Shown here: one piece after another, positions 43,595 through 53,154 of the stretch
How positions within the stretch are numbered: the stretch's first letter is position 1
Layout: every line of letters starts with the position of its first letter
Assembly: GCA_014802265.1 (NCBI GenBank)
Contig: JAAVCP010000026.1
Span: 1-64,000 of the forward strand
From: Bacteroides sp.
GTDB lineage: Bacteria > Bacteroidota > Bacteroidia > Bacteroidales > Muribaculaceae
Direction of reading: 5' to 3'
Length of the DNA: 64,000 nucleotides
Program-made: the position numbers and the translations under genes
The notes under the pieces: generated by a model
What the model was told of the DNA's origin: nothing
The model's input: only the letters and a program-made list of their open reading frames with translations
Databases searched by the model: none

Positions 43595-44704
43595 TTAGTT
43601 TAATGGGGCATCATGCTTCTTAAGGGCATGAAGAGAAATTGAGATTTCGGCATAATACACGCCGTTATTCTTTTGCAGCGTAATGGCGTAGCTTCCGGGG
43701 TATATAAGGTTTAGCTGTCGCTTCACATTATCCAGACCGATACCTGACTCCTTAGGCAGTGTCCCCTCTTTTATGTGATCACTACCTACGGAGTTCTTTA
43801 CACTGCAAACCAATGACTCAGCAGTCTTATGTATATTGATATCAATAAAATAACCTGCCTCAGATTGTGAACAATGCTTAAAGGCGTTTTCCACAATAGT
43901 GAGAAAGAGCAATGGAGCCACATAAAGATTTGAATCTTCCTGATGAGGAACTTTACAGCTGACCTTAATTGCCTGACTAAGACGCAGCTTGACAAGCTCT
44001 ACATAATCCGTGATAAATTGAAATTCTTTATAAAGAGGCACGTATGCTGTCACTGAGTCATAAATCATAAAACGCAGCATTCCGCTCAGGTCGTGGAGAG
44101 CTTGCTGTGCTCTTTCCGGGGCAAATCCAATCAGGGCATAGATGTTGTTGATTGAATTGAAAAGGAAGTGGGGATTAAGCTGCGCCTTAAGGCTCTGAAG
44201 CTCGATCTGTCGTTGCTCTGCATTCAGTTCAAGTTCGCGCTGTCTTACGTTTTCCCGCTCTTTTGAAAGGCGCATTGCGTAAGCCAAGGCTGCTGAAAGC
44301 ACCATCATTACTCCGTCACGAAACACAAACCTTAGATAATCCATTAAATAGTGCAGGAAAGTTGGCTCTATCTTATGGATATGTCGCTTGTCGGGAGGAA
44401 GATGATGGAACCGGTGCATTAATAACTGCATTATGGTGCACAAGCCGATAATCAACAGAAAGTTTATAATAAAATATAGAGTCTGTTTTTCTGATCTTAC
44501 AAGCATTCTTGGCACAAGCCAGAAATAGTTTACACAAAACATAAGGGCATAGAGTGTCGCAATGATGACACTTATCATTGTCCAATTGCCGGGTCCGCCA
44601 TTATGAGAGAAAATTGAGAAGGCGGTCGGGAAATAGAACAGGGCAAACGCCAGCAGAATTGCAGGTGCGTTCCCTCCCTTTTTTGTGTAAAGCAGACTAC
44701 TCAT
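43595..44704 (-). CDS. LytS-type sensor histidine kinase
   Basis: 369 residues. About four N-terminal membrane helices are followed by a coiled coil (ERENVRQRELELNAEQRQI), the His_kinase domain with the phospho-His in LNPHFLFNSINNIY, and an HATPase with N box VENAFKHC and G box GIGLDNVKRQLNLIY. The large loops outside the membrane are short, so it may sense membrane stress or an intramembrane signal. It overlaps the permease gene by eight bases. Confidence 0.93.
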   Translation of the reverse strand: MSSLLYTKKGGNAPAILLAFALFYFPTAFSIFSHNGGPGNWTMISVIIATLYALMFCVNYFWLVPRMLVRSEKQTLYFIINFLLIIGLCTIMQLLMHRFHHLPPDKRHIHKIEPTFLHYLMDYLRFVFRDGVMMVLSAALAYAMRLSKERENVRQRELELNAEQRQIELQSLKAQLNPHFLFNSINNIYALIGFAPERAQQALHDLSGMLRFMIYDSVTAYVPLYKEFQFITDYVELVKLRLSQAIKVSCKVPHQEDSNLYVAPLLFLTIVENAFKHCSQSEAGYFIDINIHKTAESLVCSVKNSVGSDHIKEGTLPKESGIGLDNVKRQLNLIYPGSYAITLQKNNGVYYAEISISLHALKKHDAPLN

Positions 44705-45917
44705 ATCTTATTGCCTCAATTGGATCAAGGTTTGATGCTTTTGCCGCCGGATAAAATCCGAAAATAATACCTATGATGGTGCAGACCAGGAATGATAGAA
44801 TCACAGAGCTGGCATCAATCTGCACGGGCCAATTGGCTAAGACTGACACTGCCCATGTGGCTAATGCTCCTATCAATATTCCCAATATACCTCCGGTGAC
44901 GGATATGATGACCGCCTCGATCAAAAACTGCATCATAATATCGCGTCCTGTGGCTCCGATACTCATTCTGAGACCTATTTCCCGAGTGCGTTCCGTCACG
45001 CTTACAATCATGATGTTCATGATGCCGATACCTCCCACGAGAAGAGATATGCCTGCTACAGCTGCCAGCAACACTGTCATCATAGAGGATGTGGAGGAGA
45101 TCATCTCTGCCAATTCCTGCATAGAGCGTATGGTGAAATTGTCTTCATCCCCATCTTTTAGTTTATGTTGGGTGCGAAGGATTTCTGTTATTTCCTCAAT
45201 TGTGGCATCTGTATTGGCTTCGTCAATGGCTGAAGCCTGAATCCCTTGCAGATAGTCGGTGGCGAGCATTCGTTTCATGACGGTGGTGTAGGGCACCAAC
45301 GCGAGGTCATCTTGGTCCTGACCCATTGTGTTGTAGCCTTTTTCGGCGAGCACACCAATCACTGTCAGGGGTATGGAACCGAAACGTACCACTTTCCCTA
45401 TCGGGTCAGTGCCATCTGGAAAGAGATTGTCAACAAGCGTTTTCCCAAGGACACATACTTTGGCAGCTCTTTTCACATCTTCTTCGGTAAACATTTCACC
45501 CTTTGCTATTGAACGCTGGCGAATCTCAAGAAACTGTGAGTTGACTCCCTGAGCTTGTGAGGGGTAGTTGTTGTTGCCGTTAATCCATTGACCCGAACTG
45601 TTTACAGTGGGGGTACTGTGGGCTATAGTGGTGGCTTCGTTTACGAGAGCCTCATAGTCAGCAGGCTTGAGGGTCTGCATGTCATCGCTGCTTTGCCTTA
45701 CGCCGCCACGCCTCTCCGCTCCGGGGAAAATCATGATCATGTTGCTACCCATCTCAGAGATCTGAGCCTTGATGGAGCTTTTGGAGCCTTGACCGATAGC
45801 AAGCATCGTAATCACGGCACCCACACCTATAATAACTCCAAGCATCGTCAAAAAACAACGCATCTTGTTATTGTTAAGTGCCTTCAGGGCTATTTTCAAT
45901 AGATTATTAAGATTCAT
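44697..45917 (-). CDS. MacB-type ABC transporter permease
   Basis: 406 residues. FtsX/MacB architecture: N-terminal helix (FLTMLGVIIGVGAVITMLAIG), a large periplasmic domain (~45-270) and three C-terminal helices (LLVGGIGIMNIMIVSVTERTREIG ends the mechanotransmission region). Works with the separate ATPase next to it and the MacA-like adaptor to move substrates from the periplasm through TolC. It lies 12 bases after the ATPase gene. Confidence 0.92.
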   Translation of the reverse strand: MNLNNLLKIALKALNNNKMRCFLTMLGVIIGVGAVITMLAIGQGSKSSIKAQISEMGSNMIMIFPGAERRGGVRQSSDDMQTLKPADYEALVNEATTIAHSTPTVNSSGQWINGNNNYPSQAQGVNSQFLEIRQRSIAKGEMFTEEDVKRAAKVCVLGKTLVDNLFPDGTDPIGKVVRFGSIPLTVIGVLAEKGYNTMGQDQDDLALVPYTTVMKRMLATDYLQGIQASAIDEANTDATIEEITEILRTQHKLKDGDEDNFTIRSMQELAEMISSTSSMMTVLLAAVAGISLLVGGIGIMNIMIVSVTERTREIGLRMSIGATGRDIMMQFLIEAVIISVTGGILGILIGALATWAVSVLANWPVQIDASSVILSFLVCTIIGIIFGFYPAAKASNLDPIEAIRYE

Positions 45918-45929
45918 GTCTTAATCATT

Positions 45930-46676
45930 TTACACATCAGCCTCAACAGGAAGACTCTTGTAGACCTCTTCAGCCGATTTAATGTCGTTGTTATACTCGT
46001 CGCTCACGATTCTGCCGTCGCGGAGCATAATGTTACGTGAGGAATATTGTGCTATCTCAGGATTGTGAGTCACAAAAATGATTGTCCTCCCTTCTTTATA
46101 TAGTCGCTGAAACAAGGTCAGTATTGAAAAGGAAGTACGGGTATCGAGATTACCGGTTGCTTCGTCAGCAAGTATAATGACCGGGTTATTGACCAGGGCA
46201 CGGGCAATGGCAACACGCTGCTGCTGACCGCCCGACATCTGATTACTCTTATGGTAGAGTCGGTTTTCAAGACCTACCTCCCGCAGGCATTTTTCTGCTC
46301 GCTCCCTTCTCTCCTTTGCACTGACTGCGGAATTATAGAGCAGCGGCAGCTCTACATTTTCCACGGCAGTAGTCTTCGGAAGAAGGTTATAGTTCTGAAA
46401 AATAAATCCTATCTTTCGGTTTCTGATTCGTGCGCGCTCATTCTTTCCCATACCTTTTACTGGGATTCCGTCAAGCAGATACTCTCCGGAAGTCGGGGTG
46501 TCAAGACAACCCAATGTATTGAGCAGTGTTGACTTTCCTGAGCCGGATGTACCCATTATAGTGACAAACTCCCCTTCATAGATTGTAAAGCTTACCCCGC
46601 GCAGTGCCTTCACTGTCTCGTCGCCTACTTTGAAATATCTTTTCAGGTTCTCTATTTTTATAATCTCCTTAGCCAT
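45930..46676 (-). CDS. MacB/LolD-type ABC transporter ATPase
   Basis: 248 residues. Walker [14 protein letters not shown]-loop [11 protein letters not shown], signature [15 protein letters not shown], Walker [12 protein letters not shown] and H-loop FVTHNPEIA are all intact. The fold is that of the MacB-FtsE-LolD class. It is split from its permease, as usual in Bacteroidetes, and lies two bases after the adaptor gene. Confidence 0.95.
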   Translation of the reverse strand: MAKEIIKIENLKRYFKVGDETVKALRGVSFTIYEGEFVTIMGTSGSGKSTLLNTLGCLDTPTSGEYLLDGIPVKGMGKNERARIRNRKIGFIFQNYNLLPKTTAVENVELPLLYNSAVSAKERRERAEKCLREVGLENRLYHKSNQMSGGQQQRVAIARALVNNPVIILADEATGNLDTRTSFSILTLFQRLYKEGRTIIFVTHNPEIAQYSSRNIMLRDGRIVSDEYNNDIKSAEEVYKSLPVEADV

Positions 46677-46678
46677 CG

Positions 46679-47851
46679 TTATTCCTTTTTCTTTTTGTTG
46701 GAGCCCGGCGGCTTCGGCATGAAAGGATTCTCTTGGGTATTGCCGTTTTGTGACTTTGTCTGAATCATGTTATATTGCAATGCCACTTTGTCACCTTTCT
46801 TAAGACCGGAAGTGATCTGCTGATAGATATTGTTAGACACGCCAAGCTCTACAGGAGTCTGGATCAGCTGATTATCTCGTTCAACCCATACGGAAACCTT
46901 TGGGTTAGAGGCATCGGCAACCGGTTTCGGAAGACCTGACTTGTCGTCTTCTTCCTGCTCCATAGGCTCAAACTTAAGAGCTTTCAGCGGCACAGCCAAT
47001 ACGTCGTTAAGGTCAAGGGTATAAATTGAGAGATTGGCAGTCATGCCGGGGATAAGTTTCAGATCAGGGTTGGGGGCTTTGACAATCACCTCGTATGTCA
47101 CCACATTTGAAGTAGTTGTGGGATTGAGCCTGACCTGTGTCACCGTGCCGGTGAATATGTCATCAGGATAGGCATCGACTGTGAAAGTGACGTGTTGGTC
47201 AAGTTTTACCTGACCAATGTCGGCTTCATCGACATTGCCTACAACCTGCATGTTTTCAAGGTCAGCTATAACATAAAGGTTTGCCACATTCATGCTTGAC
47301 ACCACTGTCTGACCCACCTCTACCTCACGTGAGATTACAATGCCGTCAATAGGGGAGTAGATTTCAGCATAGTTGAGGTTCTTGGCTGCTCTTACACGGT
47401 CTGCCTGACTCTTCTCATAGTTAAGGCGTGCAACGTCGTAGTCTCTTTTGGAGGTCTGAAACTCATAATCAGAGATAAGCTGCTCATCATGGAGCTTTTT
47501 ATCACGCTCATAATTGGTCTTGGCATACTCGTAAGATGCCTTTGCCGATTCCATATTGGCGTTGGCGCTCTGCAGCTCACTGTTGAGGAGCGTCTTCTCT
47601 ATTTCGGCAAGGAGTTGCCCTTTTGTTACGTGGTCGTTATAGTCCACATAAAGTTTATCAATGATGCCGGTGACCTGTGTGCCGACATCTACCTGGGTGA
47701 CCGACTCCATTGTGCCGGTTGCCGTGACCACTTCCGACATGGAAATTGGCTCTACGGTAAATGTCTCAAGTTCCATTTTGGGCTTCTCTGAACAGGAGGC
47801 GGCAGCCAAAATAAGAAAAGAGGCTTGTAAAGTGAGTTGATATCTTTTCAT
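46679..47851 (-). CDS. MacA-like periplasmic adaptor lipoprotein
   Basis: The ATG at 47851 is preferred over a TTG-initiated extension at 47869 because it gives a proper lipoprotein signal (LQASFLILAAASC). The product is ~390 residues: barrel-sandwich/lipoyl halves (TQVDVGTQVTGIIDKLYVD and SPIDGIVISREVEVGQTV), a long coiled-coil hairpin (~95-160), beta-barrel (QHVTFTVDAYPDDIF) and membrane-proximal domain. It links the MacB-like pump to the TolC-family protein encoded just upstream. Confidence 0.92.
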   Translation of the reverse strand: MKRYQLTLQASFLILAAASCSEKPKMELETFTVEPISMSEVVTATGTMESVTQVDVGTQVTGIIDKLYVDYNDHVTKGQLLAEIEKTLLNSELQSANANMESAKASYEYAKTNYERDKKLHDEQLISDYEFQTSKRDYDVARLNYEKSQADRVRAAKNLNYAEIYSPIDGIVISREVEVGQTVVSSMNVANLYVIADLENMQVVGNVDEADIGQVKLDQHVTFTVDAYPDDIFTGTVTQVRLNPTTTSNVVTYEVIVKAPNPDLKLIPGMTANLSIYTLDLNDVLAVPLKALKFEPMEQEEDDKSGLPKPVADASNPKVSVWVERDNQLIQTPVELGVSNNIYQQITSGLKKGDKVALQYNMIQTKSQNGNTQENPFMPKPPGSNKKKKE

Positions 47852-47881
47852 TTCTACAGATGTTACCAATTTGATTGAGTC

Positions 47882-49312
47882 TTAAGGAAGATTTACCTCT
47901 TGAGATGCGTAAAAATTAATGGTCTTGTTGGAAAGAATTGCCATATATTTACTTTGGAGCAACTCAAGGCGGGCTGTCAGCAGATTATTGTGGGCTGTGA
48001 GTAGCTCAAGCGGGTTGACTAATCCTAATTCAAACTGACGGTCAACTAATGTAGATGTCAGTGAGGTGGCTTCGAGTTGCTTCAGTCCTGCAATAAATTT
48101 TGCCTTGGCATTGTTGGCTTCCGTGTAGAGATTTTCTATTGTCTGCGACAATGAGTTGAGAAGGTCATCGCGGTCTACTTCATATTGTTCGGCAGCGATT
48201 TTTGCTTTAGCGGTAGCTCGGCGGGTAGCGTTGCCGTCGTAGATGGGGACAGATATGTTTACCCCGATCCTTTCATTAAAACCATGTCCCATCTGGTTGC
48301 CCCAAGATTTGCCCCCTGATGTGTAGCCTGTCCCAATACCTCCGGAGAGTGCAATCTGTGGCATATAGCCTGCCTTGGCAATCTTTATGTCGTTGGCATA
48401 AAGATCTTTGTTAAGCTCATTGCTTTTAATCTGCGGCAACCATGCTGCGGCGATATTATATGTGTCAACCATAGGGGGAAGTTGGGTGAGCACAACAGAA
48501 TCAGGACATTCAATCTGATGAATGTCAAAATCTTGGTCAAGAGTAATCTGCAGAATGGTCTTCAGATTTACTTTTGCTGATTCAAGGTTCCCTTGTGCTT
48601 GGACAAGATTATAACGGTCTTGTGCACACTGGCTTTCAATCTGTGCGAAGTCAACCTTTGAGGTGCGTCCTGCATTCATCAGTTTGAGAGCCCTTTCAGT
48701 CTGTGCCTCACTCACCTCGAGAGTCTGCTGTGCGATTTCTACAGCTTCTACGGCATACATTATGTTAAGATATGCCTGAAGCACCCCGAGTTTTATCTCC
48801 TTTTCAGTATCGGCTCCGGCGAGTGCCTCTTGTTGCTCAAGCAGTTTTGCAGATTCGAGTTTGTATTTACGGATATTCCCTTCCCAAACTGTCCAGGAGG
48901 CATCAACGCCATATGAACTGGTATATGTGTTTCCATCACGCCCCGTTTCTTTCGCCGGATAGTTGATGAATGACTGGGAAGTGTTGAACCCTACATTCGG
49001 CAACCATGCATCTTTTGCTTCGCCCACACTTTCTTGGGCAAGCAAGAGTCTTATGGTGTTGCGTCGCACATCAGTATTATTGGCAAGTGCCCACTTCAGG
49101 CAATCGTCAAACGACCATTTCTCCGCATTGCTGCTGTTGGTTGCCTCAGGCATCTGTGGTCCTTCCGATTTGCCGGAGCTTTTGTCGTTAGAGTCGACAT
49201 CGGGAACTGTCAGAGTGATTGCATGAGACCCTTCAGTGTTTTGGTGTGCACACAATGCTGAGGGAAGTGCAGTAAGAAGAAGACACAAGGATGAGTATCT
49301 AATGATGTTCAT
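47882..49312 (-). CDS. TolC family outer membrane efflux protein
   Basis: 476 residues with a signal peptide (SLCLLLTALPSALCAH). Two OEP repeats are visible, each with long helices (for example NAGRTSKVDFAQIESQCAQD and ALSGGIGTGYTSGGKSW between strands). It forms the outer membrane exit duct for the MacAB-like pump. First gene of the seven-part operon tolC-macA-macB(ATPase)-permease-lytS-lytTR, with a consensus promoter directly upstream. Confidence 0.93.
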   Translation of the reverse strand: MNIIRYSSLCLLLTALPSALCAHQNTEGSHAITLTVPDVDSNDKSSGKSEGPQMPEATNSSNAEKWSFDDCLKWALANNTDVRRNTIRLLLAQESVGEAKDAWLPNVGFNTSQSFINYPAKETGRDGNTYTSSYGVDASWTVWEGNIRKYKLESAKLLEQQEALAGADTEKEIKLGVLQAYLNIMYAVEAVEIAQQTLEVSEAQTERALKLMNAGRTSKVDFAQIESQCAQDRYNLVQAQGNLESAKVNLKTILQITLDQDFDIHQIECPDSVVLTQLPPMVDTYNIAAAWLPQIKSNELNKDLYANDIKIAKAGYMPQIALSGGIGTGYTSGGKSWGNQMGHGFNERIGVNISVPIYDGNATRRATAKAKIAAEQYEVDRDDLLNSLSQTIENLYTEANNAKAKFIAGLKQLEATSLTSTLVDRQFELGLVNPLELLTAHNNLLTARLELLQSKYMAILSNKTINFYASQEVNLP

Positions 49313-49335
49313 GTAAATATGAAGTTTTACAGATA

Positions 49336-49402
49336 CAAAATTACTTGATGTTATTCAATACAGCAAATGAAATCGTTATAACGGTCATAATCATCGTTAT
49401 AA
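49336..49402 (-). promoter_or_regulatory. Promoter of the efflux operon with LytTR-like direct repeats
   Basis: Minus strand TTTG (49367-49364), 20 bases, TAATTTTG (49343-49336). Directly upstream lie two identical 10-base repeats, plus strand ATCGTTATAA at 49372-49381 and 49393-49402, a 21-base period. LytTR regulators bind two direct repeats with a CGTT-like core spaced about two helical turns apart, next to the promoter. Confidence 0.7.
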
Positions 49403-49460
49403 ACCTAATTTCTCACTTTAAACGCAAAAACAGTATGATATATTGTTAATAAACGTTAAT

Positions 49461-49506
49461 AAAAAATACCCCGGAGATACCGCTTCACAAGCGTATTTCC
49501 GGGGTA
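49461..49506 (-). terminator. Terminator after the DegT aminotransferase gene
   Basis: Arms TACCCCGGAGATA / TATTTCCGGGGTA with an inner CGCTT/AAGCG stem at 49467-49506. On the minus strand TTTTTTATTAAC follows. It lies ~40 bases after the stop at 49549. Confidence 0.8.
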
Positions 49507-49548
49507 ATGGATTTAGATAGATAAGAGAGAGGATAGGGGATAGTTTTA

Positions 49549-50832
49549 TCAGCTCACGATAGCTTTTTTTATGGTGTCAGTGATATATCGCACATCGTCA
49601 TCGGTGACGTAGGGTCCTGCCGGAAGGCATATCCCCACATGGAACAGTCCCTCGCTCACACCATTGACGTATGCCGGCGCATTGCGGTACACCGGCTGAC
49701 GGTGCATCGGCTTCCACAGAGGGCGTGCCTCAACGTTGGCTGCGTCAAGGATCATGCGCATTGCCTCAACGTTGTCATTCGGCTGGCAGTCAGTCACCGC
49801 TGTCGTGGCTGTGTGTGTAACACCCGCTGCTCCTCCGACGGCACCGGTTATAACTTCCCTGTAGGCGTTCTCCTGACCCTTAATCTTCAAGCCCGGGTCA
49901 AGCGTCGCCGTGCACAGCCAGAAGTTGGAGTCGGACTCACGCCACGGGTTCCCGTGCATGGTGATACCGTCGACATTCCTGAGATACTCACAGTAGAGTT
50001 CCTGCACGTGTTTGTGGTGGGCAATGTGCTCGTCAACCACCGTCATCTGACCTCTGCCGATTCCGGCACAGATGTTGCTCATGCGGTAGTTAAACCCGAT
50101 TGCCTCATGCTGGTAGTAGGGGTAGCTCTCACGCGCCTGTGTCGCGTACCACAGTATGCGGCGTGCCTTCTCCTCGTCGGGACATATCAGGGCACCGCCC
50201 CCGGAGGTGGTTATCATCTTGTTGCCGTTGAACGATAGCACACCGTACTCACCGAATGTGCCGAGCATCTGACCGTCGAACCGTGATCCGAACCCCTCTG
50301 CCGCGTCCTCGATAACAGGTATCTCATAGCGGTTGGCAATCTCCATAATGCGGTCGATACGGTAAGGCATACCGTAGAGTGCGACGGGTATAATAGCCTT
50401 GGGCTTCCTGCCGGTCTTTGCGATTCGGTCCTTTATTGCCTCCTCAAGCAAGTCCGGGTCCATATTCCACGATTCCGGCTCGGAGTCGATGAACACCGGT
50501 GTCGCACCAAGATAAGTTATCGGGTGAGAAGAGGCACAGAAAGTGAACGACTGCACAAGTACCTCGTCACCCGCCTGTACACCACAGGCAATGAGGGCAA
50601 GATGTACGGCGGCAGTACCGGCTGAGAGGCAAACGACCTTTTTGTGAAGGGGTTGTGTGTTTTGAGTTTTGCGGTCTGAGCATGACGAATTGACGAACTC
50701 CTCGAGATCTTTCTCGAATCCGTTTACGTTAGGACCCATCGGGACAACCCAGTTTGTGTCAAAGGCTTCCTTTATGTAGTCCTGTTCCCTGCCACTCATG
50801 TGGGCGAGGCAGAGGTATATCCTGTTACGCAT
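49549..50832 (-). CDS. DegT/DnrJ/EryC1/StrS sugar aminotransferase, PglE-like
   Basis: 427 residues. It opens with RIYLCLAHMSGREQDYI and FDTNWVVPMGPNVNGFEKDL, typical of capsule-linked Bacteroidales aminotransferases. The PLP fold shows VQSFTFCASSHPITYLGATP, EDAAEGFGSRFDG and the Schiff-base Lys in LSFNGNKMITTSGGGAL. It would aminate a 4-keto UDP-sugar. A 4,6-dehydratase of the bacillosamine type (PglF) is not in the window, so the donor must come from elsewhere. It is the last gene on the 3' side of the polysaccharide region. Confidence 0.88.
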   Translation of the reverse strand: MRNRIYLCLAHMSGREQDYIKEAFDTNWVVPMGPNVNGFEKDLEEFVNSSCSDRKTQNTQPLHKKVVCLSAGTAAVHLALIACGVQAGDEVLVQSFTFCASSHPITYLGATPVFIDSEPESWNMDPDLLEEAIKDRIAKTGRKPKAIIPVALYGMPYRIDRIMEIANRYEIPVIEDAAEGFGSRFDGQMLGTFGEYGVLSFNGNKMITTSGGGALICPDEEKARRILWYATQARESYPYYQHEAIGFNYRMSNICAGIGRGQMTVVDEHIAHHKHVQELYCEYLRNVDGITMHGNPWRESDSNFWLCTATLDPGLKIKGQENAYREVITGAVGGAAGVTHTATTAVTDCQPNDNVEAMRMILDAANVEARPLWKPMHRQPVYRNAPAYVNGVSEGLFHVGICLPAGPYVTDDDVRYITDTIKKAIVS

Positions 50833-50901
50833 ATTTTGGTTAAGGGTTTTATAATTTAGGGTAAAAGATAAGGAGATCGGTATGACTGATACATATATAA
50901 A

Positions 50902-50927
50902 AAGTAGGGACGCGACTACTCGCGTCC
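50902..50927 (-). terminator. Terminator after the class I/II aminotransferase gene
   Basis: Eight-base perfect arms GGACGCGA / TCGCGTCC (50908-50915, 50920-50927) with a four-base loop. On the minus strand CTACTTTTTATATAT follows. It lies ~70 bases after the stop at 51000. Confidence 0.65.
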
Positions 50928-50999
50928 GACTTGTGATGGCAGTGTTAGTCCCGCCACTGTATGTGGTTTACAAATAAATATTGATCTTATGGAGAGATG

Positions 51000-52199
51000 T
51001 TATTTAGTACGTGAGGAATAAGCCTCAAGAGCATGGGCGAGGACTTCAATTGCCTTCCCCAGTTCCTGCTTTTCCAAGACGTAGGCAATTCTCACCTCAT
51101 TCTTACCAAGTCCGGGAGTGCTGTAAAAACCTGATGCGGGAGCCATGAAAATAGTCTGACCCTCATAGCTGAACTCCTCCAGACACCATCGGCAGAAGTC
51201 GTCAGAGTCCTCCACCGGGAGGCGTACAAGCGTATAAAAGGCACCCATCGGTATCGGGCTGTATACCCCAGGTATCTGATTAAGCCTGTCTATAAGGAAA
51301 TTGCGGCGTTCTATATACTGGTTATAGGTCGCAAGCATATATTCCCTCGGGGTGTCGATTGATGCCTCAGCCACAATCTGACCCAACAGAGGCGGGCTGA
51401 GACGAGCCTGACAGAACTTCATTACATTATGTCGCAGCTGCCTGTTCTTTGTCACCAGTGTCCCTATACGGATCCCACATTCATTGTAGCGCTTTGACAC
51501 TGAGTCAATCAGCACGACGTTTTCCTCAATGTCAGGTAAGTGACATGCCGAGATATAGGGTGCACCGGTGTAACAGAACTCACGGTAAACCTCATCAGAA
51601 AACAGGAAGAGGTCATGTTTTTTTACTATGTTCATTATCGTGAGCATCTCACGCAAAGAGTAGAGATAGCCGGTCGGGTTATTCGGATTGCATATAAGGA
51701 TCCCCCGGGTCTTCGGGGTGATGAGCTTCTCAAATTCCTCAATAGGGGGCAGGGCGAATCCTTCCTCAATCCTTGAGGGGATTGTGATAATCTTAGCCCC
51801 TGCCAGGATTGCAAAAGCCATGTAGTTGGCGTATGAAGGCTCCGGCACAATTATCTCGTCGCCGGGGTTCAGGCATGCCATAAATGCAAACATCACCGCC
51901 TCCGAGCCGCCGGCAGTGACTATTATGTCCTCCTCGCTTACATTGATGTCAAACGACTTGTAGTAGTCACGGAGTTTCACGCGCAGACTTCTGAAACCGT
52001 CAGAGGGGCTATACTCAAGAACTTTCCTGGTCACATTGTGCAGGGCTTCGACAGCCTGAGGCGGGGTGGGGATATCGGGTTGACCGATATTTAGTCGATA
52101 GACCTTGAGCCCACGCTCCGCCGCTTTCGCTGCGAGTGGGGCTAACTTCCTGATAGGGGATTCCGGCATTATGGTGCCTCTTTCTGACAGTTTTGGCAT
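51000..52199 (-). CDS. Class I/II PLP-dependent aminotransferase (aspartate aminotransferase-like)
   Basis: 399 residues, usual length. Family landmarks are RLNIGQPDIPTPPQAVEAL, TAGGSEAVMFAFMACLNPGD, ICNPNNPTGYLYSL and the Schiff-base Lys in LIDSVSKRYNECGIRIG. The substrate is not evident; alpha-keto acid/amino acid transamination is expected. It lies 91 bases after the MBL gene, between it and the DegT gene on the same strand. A direct role in polysaccharide synthesis is uncertain. Confidence 0.9.
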   Translation of the reverse strand: MPKLSERGTIMPESPIRKLAPLAAKAAERGLKVYRLNIGQPDIPTPPQAVEALHNVTRKVLEYSPSDGFRSLRVKLRDYYKSFDINVSEEDIIVTAGGSEAVMFAFMACLNPGDEIIVPEPSYANYMAFAILAGAKIITIPSRIEEGFALPPIEEFEKLITPKTRGILICNPNNPTGYLYSLREMLTIMNIVKKHDLFLFSDEVYREFCYTGAPYISACHLPDIEENVVLIDSVSKRYNECGIRIGTLVTKNRQLRHNVMKFCQARLSPPLLGQIVAEASIDTPREYMLATYNQYIERRNFLIDRLNQIPGVYSPIPMGAFYTLVRLPVEDSDDFCRWCLEEFSYEGQTIFMAPASGFYSTPGLGKNEVRIAYVLEKQELGKAIEVLAHALEAYSSRTK

Positions 52200-52290
52200 A
52201 ATTATTCTCTTGTTATTTGGGGCAGTTGCTTAGACCACCGGTGTAAATGTTTCACTTAAATAACGCAGAGATATGAATAATCTTACAATT

Positions 52291-52833
52291 CTACCGATGA
52301 CCCGGGTAGATTTTTTTACTGTCAGCAAGATTCTTGATGACAGCCAATGATTCCTCAGCGTGCCTTTTATTACCTCCGGGAAGGTTAGTGACAGTCTTTA
52401 TCCCCGGAATATAAGAGTCACCGGTGAATAGACAGTCGCCGACAATCCATGTGATGCAACTCGGATTGTGACCCGGGGTGAAGATTGCCCTGACTGTCAT
52501 GTTGCCGCCTGATTCCATTTCCTGATTATCATCCATTACCCTTATGCATTCCGGTTTACTTATCACAAATGAGTCCTCATGATAATAAGACAGGTTTTTC
52601 CTCGCGTCAAGAAGCATTTGTCTTCCGGCTTCATTTGTAAGCACTTCCACATCAGGGTTCAATTCAATCACCTTATTCAGCCCATATATATGATCGAAAT
52701 GCGCATGAGTCAACATAACAGTTTTCACTCCATGGAATCCTGCCCATTCATCACCGGGGTCAAACAGTATCTGACCCACCCTGTAACTCACAGATGAAAA
52801 CAACCCATTGACATGTGATTCTATATTCAGCAT
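52291..52833 (-). CDS. Metallo-beta-lactamase fold hydrolase (glyoxalase II-like)
   Basis: 180 residues, a little short for the family. The metal-binding motif HAHFDH is in TVMLTHAHFDHIYGL; later ligands are in FTPGHNPSCITWIVGD and CLFTGDSYIPG, and the final His in KIYPGHR. Hydrolysis of a thioester or similar bond is likely; the substrate is unknown. A predicted promoter is ~200 bases upstream. Confidence 0.85.
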   Translation of the reverse strand: MLNIESHVNGLFSSVSYRVGQILFDPGDEWAGFHGVKTVMLTHAHFDHIYGLNKVIELNPDVEVLTNEAGRQMLLDARKNLSYYHEDSFVISKPECIRVMDDNQEMESGGNMTVRAIFTPGHNPSCITWIVGDCLFTGDSYIPGIKTVTNLPGGNKRHAEESLAVIKNLADSKKIYPGHR

Positions 52834-53154
52834 AGGTAATACAGTAAAAGGATTATAGAACGGAGCATGCCTTATACAACCATTACTATTACTACTACTG
52901 TCTTGGATGTATGTTTGGAATCGCTATATCCAGAGATGAACCAAGATTTTAACCCTAACTCTCTTCCTCATCTGAATGACACTTAGTGACTCCGATCTTT
53001 TCTTTTAATTCTTTATTAATAATAATTTATAATACAAATTTAGATAATATGATTGAGATTTGCAAGTTTTATTTTTGGGAAATAGTGATAATTTGGTCTT
53101 TTCAATGGCAAGTGACTCAACCTTGAGCGATTGAAGGAGGAAAGAAAAAGGTTT
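52834..53154. other. Intergenic region between the ATP-grasp and MBL genes
   Basis: About 320 bases without a gene. It contains the predicted MBL promoter at 53035-53065, a short ACT/TTA simple repeat near 52885-52905 and nothing else that could be supported. Confidence 0.5.
53035..53065 (-). promoter_or_regulatory. Predicted promoter of the MBL hydrolase gene
   Basis: Minus strand TTG (53065-53063), 20 bases, TAAATTTG (53042-53035). It gives a leader of ~200 bases. Confidence 0.5.

Noticed and set aside
47852-47869. TTG-initiated N-terminal extension of the MacA-like adaptor
   Set aside because: The ATG at 47851 gives a standard lipoprotein signal peptide; the six extra residues would spoil it.
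52885-52905. ACT/TTA simple repeat upstream of the MBL gene
   Set aside because: Short, imperfect and outside the predicted promoter elements; no sign of phase variation.
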